Shown here in pieces: positions 1 to 9,893 of a stretch of 19,036 nucleotides of DNA. Made by a program: the position numbers and the translations under genes. The stretch lies in NCBI GenBank assembly GCA_003343885.1, contig QAKH01000069.1, forward strand, positions 1 to 19,036, given 5' to 3'. The notes beneath the pieces are model-generated. The model was given only the letters and a program-made list of their open reading frames with translations. It did not search any database and was not told the origin of the DNA. Every line of letters starts with the position of its first letter. The first letter of the stretch is position 1. This stretch comes from Clostridiales bacterium. GTDB taxonomy: Bacteria > Bacillota > Clostridia > Oscillospirales > CAG-382.

Positions 1-2709
1 AAGCTGGATAAGACCGCGCCGGGGAGCGTTACGGTAAGCCATAAAACGAATCCCTTTAAGGAATTTATAAACACCATTATCTTCGGGCTGTTCTTCAATG
101 ACACCCAGACCGTGATCATCAGCGCTACGGATGCGGGAAGCGGAGTCAAGGAGATTTCCTATCAGCTCGGTGACGGTGAGCAGCAGACGGTAACGGCAGA
201 CGAAAACGGTCAGATCACATTCAATGTAGCGCCGCAGTTTATCGGGAATATCAACAGTGTTACCGTTACAGACAATGCAGGCAACGACTCTGAGCCAAAG
301 AGCTATGAATATTTTGCGGTAGACGCCGAGACGCCGGAAGCTCCGACGATCAGCACGGGCGGATATACCCCCGGCCAGTGGACAAACGGGGATGTGACGA
401 TCACTGTTTCCGGCGTCACCGCGGACAGCGGCATCGCCAAATATCAGTATTCTACAAACGGCGGTCAGAGCTGGCAGGATATGACGGCAAGCGAGACCAC
501 GGAAGCGACCGTTACGACTCCGGCCAGTGTGGACGAGGCGCAGCTGACAATCAATGCTTCCACAACTGCAGAAGGTACGATATATATCTTCCGTGCGATT
601 TCCAACTCCGGCGTGGAAGGCACAGGCAGTAACTCAATTACCGTCAAGATTGACAAGACGGAACCGACAATAGAGGTTTCCGGTAATACGACAGAGTATC
701 TGCAAAAAGATACGATTGACATTGAAACAGCCGCAGGCGTTTCCGGCATTGCAAGTGTGACCGTTTCCAAAGACAATGGCGAGGCCGTGGACATCACGGA
801 AAGTTACACGAGCGGTTATGAGGTAACCGAGAACGGTGCCTACACCTTTGCCGTAACCAACGGTGCGGGCGTTACCGCTACGACCAGCATTACCTATGAA
901 AACATTGATACGGCAAAGCCGGTCGTTGTAATTGACTCCAACGGCTATACGGACGATGCGTGGACGAACAGTGATGTGACGCTCGAAGTTTCCAACGGCA
1001 CCGCTAATTTGGGCGATACGAAGTTCGAGTACAAGGTTGATGACGGTCAGTGGCAGACATACAATACCCTGATTACTGTCTCCGAAGATACCAACGGCAC
1101 GGTATATACTTTCAGAGCCACCAGCGCCAGCGGTGTTGTGAGCGATGAGGCTTCTATCACGGTGAAGCTGGATAAGACTGCACCGGATGGAGACATCAAA
1201 ATCGAGGAAAACTCCGTCAAGGCGTTCATCAGTGCCGTTACTTTTGGGCTGTTCTTTAATGACAGTGTGGATGTTGCCATTACCTCAGAAGATACGGGCA
1301 GCGGCCTACAGTCCACCTGGTACTACCGCAGCGAGGCGATACTGACCGAAGAACAGATTGCGACCCTCACGGACGCGGACTGGACGGCATACACCGGCAC
1401 GATCGGCGTAACGGCGGCAGACGCAGAGACATTCGTGTGCTATGTCAAGATCATCGACAATGCAGGCAATGAAACCTGCTTTGCATCCAACGGAGCAACC
1501 TTTGACCTAACCGACCCGGTGATTTCCGGCGTGGCAAATCAAGGGGAATACTACACCACCCAAACCGTACAGGTGACGGATGAAAATCTGGATACCGTGA
1601 CCTTAAATGGCGAAACTGCAGGTTCCCAGATCACCCTTGCCGGAAATGTGGATACCGATACGGAGTACACTATTGTCGCAACGGATAAGGCAGGAAATAC
1701 TACGACTGTTACCGTCACCATGAAACCGACGGCAGGTCTGGGCGATGCCGTGGAGGGCATTGCACCGGAGGATGTGACCTCCTCCGATAAAGAAGCCATC
1801 GAAGACTATCTGGACGATCTCAACACCCGGCTGGAAGATGAAAACTTGACCGACGGGGAAAAGGAGGTCATTCAGGATCTCATAGATGGCGCGCAGGACC
1901 TGCTGGACAAGATCGATGAAGCGGAGCAGGCGGCTAATACCGAGAACATCCAGCAGGCGCAGGATATTACGGCGGACAATGTGAAGCCGGAAGACAAGGA
2001 AGTTCTGGAAGCAGCCAAAGACGACATCGAACAAGCGCTGGAAGACTACAGCGACAACTACACAGAGGATGAGAAGGCACAGCTTGAGGAAACGCTTGAA
2101 CAGACCAAGGATGCCCTTGATATCATCCAATGGGTGGAGAATGTGGAAGATGCTATCGGCGAATTGCCAGAGAGCGTAAGCCCGGACGATAGCGAAGCGG
2201 AAGAACAGGTCAATGCCGCAAAGGAACAGTACGACGGGTTGAGCGAGCATGGGCAGTCTCTCATATCCGACGAAGCCACAGACAAGCTCAATACTCTGCT
2301 CTCTCAGCTTGGGGACTACCGCATCATCGAAGGCAACGGAAGCACCTGGACGAAGGAAAGCGTCGAAGGGCTGACCTTCGTTGCCAACGGGGCCTACAGC
2401 AAGTTTACAGGTATTGAAATTGACGGCAAGGTTGTAGACGCAGACTGCTATACGGCAGAAAGCGGCAGTACCGTAATTACCCTCAAACCGGATTACCTGA
2501 ATGCGCTGACGGCAGAAGAACACGCCATCACGGTGCTTTACACGGACGGTGAAGCTACAGGCATATTTACCATTGCTGAGAATCCGGGGGATACCACTTC
2601 CCCACAGACCGGCGATGATTCGCATATTGTTCTCTGGATTATGCTGATGCTGATTTCCGGCGGTGCAATTTTGACAATGAGCACCAGACGCAGAAGAAAA
2701 AAGACATGA
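1..2709 (+). CDS. Cell-wall-anchored Ig-like repeat surface protein (5' end outside window)
   Basis: The frame is open from base 1, so this is the C-terminal 902 residues of a longer protein. It consists of tandem beta-rich Ig-like modules: a GYT..WTN.DVT block recurs near codons 120 and 315, the linker KLDKTAP at codon 1 and again near codon 390, and FGLFFND near codons 30 and 415. Modules of this kind are usually described as bacterial Ig-like or OmpL47-type repeats of adhesins. A charged, helix-rich stalk follows (about codons 590-775), then a small beta domain. The end is a complete sortase signal: SPQTG (bases 2599-2613), a hydrophobic span, then RRRRKK. It should therefore be linked to peptidoglycan outside the cell. 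Ligand unknown. It is separated from the next operon by a terminator and a decayed gene. Sure of surface anchoring, unsure of role. Confidence 0.88.
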   Translation, partial: KLDKTAPGSVTVSHKTNPFKEFINTIIFGLFFNDTQTVIISATDAGSGVKEISYQLGDGEQQTVTADENGQITFNVAPQFIGNINSVTVTDNAGNDSEPKSYEYFAVDAETPEAPTISTGGYTPGQWTNGDVTITVSGVTADSGIAKYQYSTNGGQSWQDMTASETTEATVTTPASVDEAQLTINASTTAEGTIYIFRAISNSGVEGTGSNSITVKIDKTEPTIEVSGNTTEYLQKDTIDIETAAGVSGIASVTVSKDNGEAVDITESYTSGYEVTENGAYTFAVTNGAGVTATTSITYENIDTAKPVVVIDSNGYTDDAWTNSDVTLEVSNGTANLGDTKFEYKVDDGQWQTYNTLITVSEDTNGTVYTFRATSASGVVSDEASITVKLDKTAPDGDIKIEENSVKAFISAVTFGLFFNDSVDVAITSEDTGSGLQSTWYYRSEAILTEEQIATLTDADWTAYTGTIGVTAADAETFVCYVKIIDNAGNETCFASNGATFDLTDPVISGVANQGEYYTTQTVQVTDENLDTVTLNGETAGSQITLAGNVDTDTEYTIVATDKAGNTTTVTVTMKPTAGLGDAVEGIAPEDVTSSDKEAIEDYLDDLNTRLEDENLTDGEKEVIQDLIDGAQDLLDKIDEAEQAANTENIQQAQDITADNVKPEDKEVLEAAKDDIEQALEDYSDNYTEDEKAQLEETLEQTKDALDIIQWVENVEDAIGELPESVSPDDSEAEEQVNAAKEQYDGLSEHGQSLISDEATDKLNTLLSQLGDYRIIEGNGSTWTKESVEGLTFVANGAYSKFTGIEIDGKVVDADCYTAESGSTVITLKPDYLNALTAEEHAITVLYTDGEATGIFTIAENPGDTTSPQTGDDSHIVLWIMLMLISGGAILTMSTRRRRKKT

Positions 2710-2736
2710 GTAAGTAGTTGCAAGAACAGAAAATAG

Positions 2737-2782
2737 CAAGAGCGGTGACGGAAGCGATATCCCTCACCGCCCTTGTTTTTTT
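2737..2782 (+). terminator. Rho-independent terminator after the Ig-like surface protein
   Basis: The arms CAAG-A-GCGGTGA (2737-2748) and TCACCGC-C-CTTG (2764-2775) pair as a stem of 11 base pairs with one mismatch. A run of seven T residues (2776-2782) follows directly. It lies 28 bases after the stop codon of the surface protein and should end that transcript. Confidence 0.85.
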
Positions 2783-2859
2783 GCGGAATTCAGGAGTAAG
2801 CGAAATGGTAAATAAAAATTGAGCGTTATATATCTTTCAATATCTGTGGAATCACATCG

Positions 2860-3208
2860 ATGGGGAATCTCCGGGGAAACGTGGCGAAGGACATCGCAGA
2901 GCTGCAGGACAACGGTTTTGATGTGGTCTGCAACCGCAGCCGGAAGAACGAATACTTTATTGGCTCCCGCCATCTGGAGCTTGCCAGCTCAAAGCTACTG
3001 GTGGAGGTACAGGCTGCCAAATTTATCTCTTCCAAAAAGAGTAAGAAATTGGTCGGCAAGGTAACGAAGCTTGCAGGCTCGTACCAGGGGAAAGAAGTAA
3101 AATGCAGCCTTTTTCGTGGACGGTAAGGTAAAAACCAGCCATGTGCCTTTCAGCATTTTCAACGGAAAACGACCAGAATTTTCTGAGAAAGTTTTTTTTA
3201 AATGGTAG
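2860..3208 (+). pseudogene. Remnant of a WYL-domain transcriptional regulator
   Basis: The first reading frame gives a stretch resembling the segment between the helix-turn-helix and the WYL domain of DeoR-like WYL regulators: DIAELQDNGFDVV, then NEYFIGSRHLEL, KLLVEVQAAKFISSKKS and VTKLAGSYQGKE. The frame breaks near the T run at 3110-3114. Moving one base gives FFVDGKVKTSHV, which fits the next family segment (usually like LYVDGRVKTSNE), so one inserted T explains the break. The rest of the frame, to the stop at 3206-3208, no longer resembles a WYL domain, and the N-terminal DNA-binding part is missing; in the matching frame a stop lies at 2809-2811. This is a truncated, frameshifted, non-functional gene. 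The family call rests on remembered motifs, not a search. Confidence 0.62.
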
Positions 3209-3338
3209 ATAAAGAATCCAGATTATGATAAACTAAAGTGTATTATAGATTGTCCCGAGGATATAGGATAAAGTTTGAATAAAAACATAAAAAATATATG
3301 GCCTGTATCTGTTTGTAAGGATGAGAGGAAATACATAT
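3209..3338. other. AT-rich leader upstream of the surface operon
   Basis: This AT-rich stretch separates the decayed regulator from the seven-gene operon and should hold the operon's promoter. TATGAT (3224-3229) and TATTAT (3241-3246) could be -10 elements, but neither has a good -35 box at the right distance. I see no clear inverted-repeat operator and name no promoter. Confidence 0.35.
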
Positions 3339-3896
3339 ATGAACAATGAAAATAAACCTGCAAAAGGCGGCGGAATTATTATCAAAAAGACCCACATCGT
3401 CATAGTGGCGGTGGTTGTTTTGCTGTTTGTCGCCGGCGGCATTGTGCTGGGGATGAACTGGCAGAGCTGGTTCGGCACGGCGGAAGAGGACCCGCCCGAT
3501 ACCGATGCCCAGACGGCTGCGCTGGAGATTGACCCGGATGCCCAGAACTGGACAGGAGAGCAGCTGGAGGACCAGGGCGGCGAAGAAACCGGCATCAAAA
3601 TCCCCGGCTATCCGTCTATCACCCTGCCGGCAGAGGAACAGGAGGTTTCCGTGGCCCTGCTCAATCCGGAGGGCAACCCCTGCTATTTCACCTTTGAGCT
3701 GGTGCTGAAGGACACTGGCGAGGTGCTGTATACCTCAAAGCTGGTCCCGCCGGGACAGGCGATTTATCAGATAATGCTCTCCCGCCCCCTCGCAGCAGGA
3801 GAATATGACGCGATAATACGGATTTCCACCACCTCGCTGGAGGATGGCAGCGCTATGAATGGCGCCAATGTGGAAACCGTGCTGATTGTACAGTGA
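3339..3896 (+). CDS. Single-pass membrane protein with extracytoplasmic beta-rich domain, first gene of surface operon
   Basis: The protein has 185 residues. A short basic N-terminus (GGGIIIKKTH) leads into one membrane helix (about residues 18-39), then an acidic linker and a beta-rich domain with the stretches IPGYPSITLP, LLNPEGNPCYFTFELVLKD, KLVPPGQAI and LAAGEYDAIIRI. The absence of a cleavage site suggests a signal-anchor protein with the domain outside the membrane. I chose ATG 3339 because GAGAGGA lies about nine bases upstream; the in-frame ATG at 3321 has no usable ribosome site. The gene lies 21 bases before the giant GLUG gene. As the only membrane-tethered member it may hold or assist export of the other products, which is inference. 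I recall similar unnamed proteins in Firmicutes surface clusters but no assigned function. Confidence 0.8.
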   Translation: MNNENKPAKGGGIIIKKTHIVIVAVVVLLFVAGGIVLGMNWQSWFGTAEEDPPDTDAQTAALEIDPDAQNWTGEQLEDQGGEETGIKIPGYPSITLPAEEQEVSVALLNPEGNPCYFTFELVLKDTGEVLYTSKLVPPGQAIYQIMLSRPLAAGEYDAIIRISTTSLEDGSAMNGANVETVLIVQ

Positions 3897-3917
3897 GGAA
3901 AAAGGAGGAAGCGATAC

Positions 3918-6900
3918 ATGAGACAAAAGCATAATAAGTTTACGGCCCTGCTGCTGTCGCTGTGTCTGGTGCTGACCATGCTGCCGATAACGGCGTTGGC
4001 GCAAAACGCCTGGGGCGGAACAGGACTGGCGGAAATCACCTACAGCAGCAACTTAGCCTCACTTTACGCCATGGGAAACAACATCGTGATACAGGCAGCA
4101 GGCGATGCCACAACCAATCTTTACTATGCGGACGTGGACGGAGGACTGGCCTCTGCCGCAATTGATCTTTCTGGGATGCCTGCTATCGAGGGCGGCGCAT
4201 CGGATATTTCGGGAAGCACGACCGACGGCTTCGACCTTTCTGCAATCTCGCTGGCGGCTACCTATTTAGGTACATATAATTCGGATACAAATGCTTTTGC
4301 CGATTTAGACGTGGTCATTTGGATGCAGGGCGGCACGCTGAAGAGCCTTTTTTCCGGCAACATCAACGCACAGTCAAAAAGCATCACTGTCCATATGTCC
4401 GGCGGCACGCTTGCCGGTGCGGGCAGTACCGGTTATGCGATCATGGCAAATACGATTTATATCTCCGGCGGGCAGATTGCGGGCAGCCTGCTGGCACAAC
4501 TGCCGATTTATCTGTCCGGCTCTCCCAGCGTTGGCACGAGCGATACGGGAATTGAGGTAGCGCAAGACCAATTCTTCTACATAGACGGCGCCTTGTCCGG
4601 CGCGAGCGTCCATGTTGTCCCACAGGCGAACTTTGCGGACGGAACGGTTATCGCCCAGGCGGCAGACAGCTATACAATTACAGAAGGCGACATCGAACAA
4701 TTGCATTTAATCGGTGATTATGCTGCGGATAAAGAGCTTTACCTGGAAAACAACCAGGTGAAGATCCGCACGGCCACACTGCCTGCTCTGTCCGGCGACG
4801 GTACGGCGGACAGCCCCTATGAAATTGCCACCGCGGAGGACCTGATGGCCTTTGCAGACCTTGTCAACGGCGGAGATACCGGCGTATATGCCATACTGAT
4901 GGATGACATCGATATGTCCGGCAAGACGTGGTCGGGAATTGCACTTACCGAAGCTGCGCCCTACACCGGCACCTTTGACGGACAGGGGCATACCATCTCA
5001 AACCTCACCGGTACGGAGGGCCTATTTGCCTACAATGACGGCACAGTTCAAAACGTGCGGGTAGAAAACGCGAATATTACCCGAGAGGGAGGCAACCTCG
5101 GTGTGATTGCCGGAGTGAATACCGGTACGGTATCGGGCTGCGTCACCTCCGGCTCTGTCTCCGGTACAGGTGGAACCTCCTGGTCCATCGGCGGCATCGC
5201 CGGCTGGAATAACGGTGGCACTGTGTCCGGGAGCATCTCTTCCTGCACGGTGTCAAGTGAGGCGAATGGGAAACAAACCGCCGGAGGACTTGTGGGCTCC
5301 AATTCAGGCGGCGGCAATATCATTGCCAGCATTTACACCGGTACGGCCGCAAAGCCCGTCGAGGGAGACGGTACATATGGAACTAAAACCGATGTATATT
5401 ATAAAGATGCAAATGGTGCATGGCACAAGGTAGAGGGCAACACTACAACAGACAGCACTATCGATGAGGCAGCGGATGCCTTTAACGATTACGTGAGTGA
5501 AAACGGCGGCTACTTTGCCCTTTCACAGGAAGGTGAAATCCTCTCTGCCGCCCTCATCGGCGACGGTACGGCGGAAAATCCCTACCTTATTTACACCGCC
5601 GACCAGCTTAAAACCTTCCGGAATATCGTCAACGGTACTCTTACCGATGCGGAAATAGAGGCGGGTTACACTGCCAACACCGGAGCTCACGGCAAGCTGA
5701 TGGCGAATATCATCCTCAATAAAGACTTTGACCAAACCCTGTTCGGCGAGGATGCGGACGGCAATGTGACCTATGATGGCAGCACCGAAATCCCCGCATT
5801 TGAACAATGGACGCCTATCGGTACCAGTACCGCGCAGTATACCGGTACCTTTGACGGTAACGACAAGACCATCTCCGGCCTGTACATCAATGACATCACC
5901 GAAAGGGATATGGGGCTGTTCGGCTATTTAGGCAGCGGCGGTACCATCCAAAAGCTCACGCTGTCAAACAGCGTTGTGCGCGGTCAAGAATGTGTGGGCG
6001 GCATCGTGGGATATAGTTCTGGTACAATTGAGAACTGTACAAATGGCGGCGATGTAACGGCATTGAATAACCATGCAGGTGGTATTGCCGGATCTTGTCA
6101 ATCGCCTGACGGTGCGTTTATTAATTGCCACAATACCGGCAGTGTGCAGGGTTCTGCCTATGTCGGTGGTATTGCCGGCAGAAGTTTTGCAGATATCACA
6201 AACTGCTCCAACACGGGCGACGTGACCGGCGGCACGGGCTTCGGCGTGGGCGGTATCTTAGGAATTGCAAGTAGTACATACAGCGTCTCCGTTACGGGAT
6301 GCTATAATACCGGAGACATCACTTCTACATACGTGTACCCTTATGTTGGAGGGATTGTGGGCACCTTCCAAAATCAGAGCGCAAGAGGCACGATTAAAAA
6401 CTGCTATAACACAGGCGCTGTTTCCGCTACCGCAGCGGGAAGCTATTACTCCGGCGGCCTTCTCGGCGGCGGGTACTGCGACATTACCAACTGCTACAAT
6501 ACCGGCATGGTCACCGGGAGCATGTATGTGGGTGCCATAGGCGGAATTGTCAACGGCACCGTGGAAAACGTCTATTACCTTATCGGCACTGCCGACGCAG
6601 GCTTCGGGGACGTTTCCGCTGGCGCTATCGTCACCGAGGTCTCCCTGGAACAGATGTCCGGCGACGTGGCGCAGGAAACCATGACCGGCTTTGATTTTAC
6701 GGATACCTGGGGCATCCGGGCAAGCAGTGACACTGCATCCTATCATCCTTACCTTAAGATGTTCGGGGAAGAGACCGCGCCGACTGCCGTTCCCTCCTCC
6801 CTGGGGACGACGACCATCGACGGTCAGACCTACTTCCTTATCTACACTGCCGAGCAGCTTAAAACCTTCCGCAATATCGTCAACAATACTTTGACCGAGG

Positions 6901-9893
6901 CGGAAACAGCGGCGGGCTATACCCCGGACGCTGCCGCAAACGGCAAGCTGATGCGGGATATCACTCTTAATGAAGACTTCGACCAAAGCAAGTTTGCCCT
7001 GGATACAGAAGGCAACTTGACCTATGACGGCGGTGCTGTCCCGGAAACCTTCGAAACCTGGACCCCTATAGGAAATAGCAGCAGTACCACACAGTATACC
7101 GGTACCTTCGACGGAAACGGTAAGTCCATCTCCGGTCTGTATATTAACAGTAGCAGCTATAATACTGGTCTATTCGGCTACCTGGGCAGTGGCGGCAGCA
7201 TTCAAAAGCTCACGGTGACAAACAGCGTTGTGCGCGGGGGAATGTATACAGGCTCCATTGTGGGATATAGCTATGGTACCATTTCGGAATGTATAAATAA
7301 TGGCGATGTGTTTGCCACAAGCACGCATGTGGGCGGCATCGTCGGCTTCTGCAACGCAGGTGGGGCACTTTCGGATTGCCACAATACTGGCAGTGTACAG
7401 GGCTCCGGTTACTGTGGCGGTATCGCCGGCTCAAGCTTTGGCAATATAGACCAATGCTCCAATACAGGTGATGTAGACGGCGGCGCGACCTTCGGCGTCG
7501 GCGGCATAGCGGGCGTGGCAGAAGGGATCCGCATCACAAATAGCTACAATACCGGCAGCATCGCCTCAGCCGCAAATGGAAATGCCTATGTAGGCGGCAT
7601 TCTGGGCGACAGCCTGGCTCAGGGATGTGAGATTGAAAACTGCTACAATATGGGCACGGTCTCCGCGAGCACGACAAGCGGCGAGATGGCCGGCGGTATT
7701 GTCGGCGTGGGCCCCTGTGACGTCACAAACTGCTACAACACCGGTGCGATCAGCGGATACCGGTTTGTCGGCGGCATTTACGGCTGGACGTACGGAAGCA
7801 ATGCCCAAAACAGCTATAACACCGGCGCGATTATCGGCGGCGGCAATTATGTGGGCGGCTTTGCAGGTTATGTTGGATCCTCTGCAGCCTGCACCATCGA
7901 GGACTGCTATAATACGGGCAGTGTCACGGCAGAGAACGAATCGGCCGCAGTCAACAATATTGTGGGCGGCTTTGTTGGATATGTTACCTCCGCAAGCACC
8001 GTCCGCAGATGTTATAATACCGGCGATGTTCTCTCAACCAATGCTGCCACCGACCTTGCCAATGTTGTGGGTGGCTTCGTGGGGGACAACGCATCAGGTA
8101 CCATTGAAAACTGCTACAATACCGGCAATGTCACTGGAGAGAATCGCAATGGCGGTACCAGTAATGTAGGCGGATTTGCGGGTGTCAACAGAGATAAAAT
8201 TGCCAGCTGCTGGACAGTAGGCCAGGTCAGCAGCAGTGCAGACGGCACGAACAATGTGGGTGCTATGGTTGGAAACAACTACAGCAGCGGTACCATTGAC
8301 AATTGCTATTACCTGGCGGGCACAGCGGAGCAGGGTACCGGCGTCAACGACGGCACGGGAACTCCCGGTTCCCTCGCCGCAGAGGACATAACTGGCGCAG
8401 ATGCCCTGACCAACATGGGCTTGGACGACACCGTCTGGACGGAGGGCGGTAACAACACCGCATGGCAGTACAGCACAGCCTCCGAGGATGACGAAACCCT
8501 TGGAATCTACACCGCTACAGGCTACCTGCCTCAGCTTAGCGCCTTTGTGGATAACAACAGCCACGAGACACTGCCCCTGACCCGTACGGGCATAAAGCAG
8601 GAGCAGGACAGTATTGACGGCAAAACGTATTACCTTATTTATACTGCTGACCAGCTCGCCACCTTCCGCAATATCGTCAACGGCAGCGGCCTCAGCGAGG
8701 CGGAGCAGGCGATTTACAGCTATAACAACGGAGCCTGCGGCAGGCTGATGCGGGATATCGACCTCAATCCTGGTATTACCTTTAATGACGACGGCACCTA
8801 CACGGAAGGAACCACCCCGGAACAGTGGACACCTATCGGCAACAGCCTCAGTCGCCGGTACACCGGAACTTTTGACGGAAACGGCAAAACCATTTCCGGC
8901 CTGTATATCAACAATAGCTCCGGCACGCAGGGCCTCTTTGGAACCCTTTATAATGGCAGCACGGTGAAAAATCTGGGCATTGTAAACAGCTATATCCGAG
9001 GAAATTCTTCAATCGGCGCTGTGGCTGGACAGCTTATGGGTTCAAGCGGTATAGAAGGCTGCTACAACACCGGGGCGGTGACAGGAAGCATCAATGTGGG
9101 CGGCATTGCAGGCAACATGATGGCCGGTGATTATGACACCCCTTATGTTCGTAACTGCTATAATACCGGCTCGGTCACCGGTACCACTACCGACACCTAT
9201 TCCTATACAGGCGGTATTGTGGGAAGCAACAATTGGTGCGAGATTGCAAACTGCTACAACACGGGAACCATAAGCGGAAATGGTGCACGCGGTGTTTCCA
9301 GTGGCGTCACCAACTGCTATTACCTGAACACCTGTGGTGCGGCAGGAGACGGAACCTCCCTCACCCTGGCACAGATGGAGGATGCGGAGAGCGCGGACGG
9401 CCTGCTGGCAAGATTGGTTGCCGGCTCCGGCGAGGGAATTTGGAGCTCCGAGCTTTCTTCCGTAGGCCAGTGGGAATACAATAAGCCCACAATCCAGCCC
9501 ATCCTCTCCTGGCAGACGGTTGTGGTAAATGCTCCGACTTACACCGTCACCATTCCTGAAGAAGTGACAGCAGACGGCAGAGAGGTTACCGTCTCCATGA
9601 CGGCGAGCGCCCTGCTGGCAAAGCAAGCGGTGACAATCACCGTGGCGGAGGATACGGATTTCAACCTGTACTACGGCGGTGATACGACAGACGACAGCAT
9701 CGAATATGATTGTCTATTATTCAACACGCCTTTGTCTGTAGGAGATACTGTCCTCAGCAGTAACAACACTTTGGCGGAACAGCCGGCGCAGGCTTCCTTG
9801 TCCTTCAATGTGACGGAGACGCCACGCTATGCCGGCAGCTACAGCGGAACAATTGTCTTTACTATCAGCATTGGGGAGGTAGACGGCACATGA
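3918..9893 (+). CDS. Giant secreted GLUG-repeat surface protein
   Basis: The 1991-residue protein starts at ATG 3918, nine bases after AAGGAGG. It has a signal peptide (basic start, hydrophobic core, cleavage likely after ITALA). After a unique N-terminal part, four large modules begin near residues 292, 547, 966 and 1566. Each opens with a DGTAENPYLIYTADQL-like segment, then WTPIG and YTGTFDGNGKTISGLYIN, then GLUG-type repeats of the form GGIAG...NCYNTG.V.G. The third module carries the longest array. The GLUG motif is common in adhesins and repetitive surface proteins and probably forms a beta-solenoid. The last 120 residues are the beta domain shared with the next four genes (APTYTVTIPEEV to YAGSYSGTIVFTISI). 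There is no sorting signal, so retention may depend on that domain. The stop overlaps the next start (ATGA). Likely an adhesin or matrix protein; ligand unknown. Confidence 0.9.
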   Translation: MRQKHNKFTALLLSLCLVLTMLPITALAQNAWGGTGLAEITYSSNLASLYAMGNNIVIQAAGDATTNLYYADVDGGLASAAIDLSGMPAIEGGASDISGSTTDGFDLSAISLAATYLGTYNSDTNAFADLDVVIWMQGGTLKSLFSGNINAQSKSITVHMSGGTLAGAGSTGYAIMANTIYISGGQIAGSLLAQLPIYLSGSPSVGTSDTGIEVAQDQFFYIDGALSGASVHVVPQANFADGTVIAQAADSYTITEGDIEQLHLIGDYAADKELYLENNQVKIRTATLPALSGDGTADSPYEIATAEDLMAFADLVNGGDTGVYAILMDDIDMSGKTWSGIALTEAAPYTGTFDGQGHTISNLTGTEGLFAYNDGTVQNVRVENANITREGGNLGVIAGVNTGTVSGCVTSGSVSGTGGTSWSIGGIAGWNNGGTVSGSISSCTVSSEANGKQTAGGLVGSNSGGGNIIASIYTGTAAKPVEGDGTYGTKTDVYYKDANGAWHKVEGNTTTDSTIDEAADAFNDYVSENGGYFALSQEGEILSAALIGDGTAENPYLIYTADQLKTFRNIVNGTLTDAEIEAGYTANTGAHGKLMANIILNKDFDQTLFGEDADGNVTYDGSTEIPAFEQWTPIGTSTAQYTGTFDGNDKTISGLYINDITERDMGLFGYLGSGGTIQKLTLSNSVVRGQECVGGIVGYSSGTIENCTNGGDVTALNNHAGGIAGSCQSPDGAFINCHNTGSVQGSAYVGGIAGRSFADITNCSNTGDVTGGTGFGVGGILGIASSTYSVSVTGCYNTGDITSTYVYPYVGGIVGTFQNQSARGTIKNCYNTGAVSATAAGSYYSGGLLGGGYCDITNCYNTGMVTGSMYVGAIGGIVNGTVENVYYLIGTADAGFGDVSAGAIVTEVSLEQMSGDVAQETMTGFDFTDTWGIRASSDTASYHPYLKMFGEETAPTAVPSSLGTTTIDGQTYFLIYTAEQLKTFRNIVNNTLTEAETAAGYTPDAAANGKLMRDITLNEDFDQSKFALDTEGNLTYDGGAVPETFETWTPIGNSSSTTQYTGTFDGNGKSISGLYINSSSYNTGLFGYLGSGGSIQKLTVTNSVVRGGMYTGSIVGYSYGTISECINNGDVFATSTHVGGIVGFCNAGGALSDCHNTGSVQGSGYCGGIAGSSFGNIDQCSNTGDVDGGATFGVGGIAGVAEGIRITNSYNTGSIASAANGNAYVGGILGDSLAQGCEIENCYNMGTVSASTTSGEMAGGIVGVGPCDVTNCYNTGAISGYRFVGGIYGWTYGSNAQNSYNTGAIIGGGNYVGGFAGYVGSSAACTIEDCYNTGSVTAENESAAVNNIVGGFVGYVTSASTVRRCYNTGDVLSTNAATDLANVVGGFVGDNASGTIENCYNTGNVTGENRNGGTSNVGGFAGVNRDKIASCWTVGQVSSSADGTNNVGAMVGNNYSSGTIDNCYYLAGTAEQGTGVNDGTGTPGSLAAEDITGADALTNMGLDDTVWTEGGNNTAWQYSTASEDDETLGIYTATGYLPQLSAFVDNNSHETLPLTRTGIKQEQDSIDGKTYYLIYTADQLATFRNIVNGSGLSEAEQAIYSYNNGACGRLMRDIDLNPGITFNDDGTYTEGTTPEQWTPIGNSLSRRYTGTFDGNGKTISGLYINNSSGTQGLFGTLYNGSTVKNLGIVNSYIRGNSSIGAVAGQLMGSSGIEGCYNTGAVTGSINVGGIAGNMMAGDYDTPYVRNCYNTGSVTGTTTDTYSYTGGIVGSNNWCEIANCYNTGTISGNGARGVSSGVTNCYYLNTCGAAGDGTSLTLAQMEDAESADGLLARLVAGSGEGIWSSELSSVGQWEYNKPTIQPILSWQTVVVNAPTYTVTIPEEVTADGREVTVSMTASALLAKQAVTITVAEDTDFNLYYGGDTTDDSIEYDCLLFNTPLSVGDTVLSSNNTLAEQPAQASLSFNVTETPRYAGSYSGTIVFTISIGEVDGT
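5559..9300 (+). repeat. Internal repeat array of the GLUG protein gene
   Basis: Within the giant gene, three long modules are clearly homologous at DNA and protein level (starting near 5559, 6815 and 8616), and the motif coding for (N/D/G)CYNTG recurs about a dozen times, often as tgctacaataccgg or close variants. The copies are diverged but long enough for unequal recombination to change their number. This is coding repeat DNA, not a mobile element. Confidence 0.75.

Noticed and set aside
1603..2739. 378-codon open frame on the minus strand
   Set aside because: It lies antisense inside the Ig-like surface protein, its product has no recognisable motif and unusual composition, and the plus frame has clear protein structure and a sorting signal.
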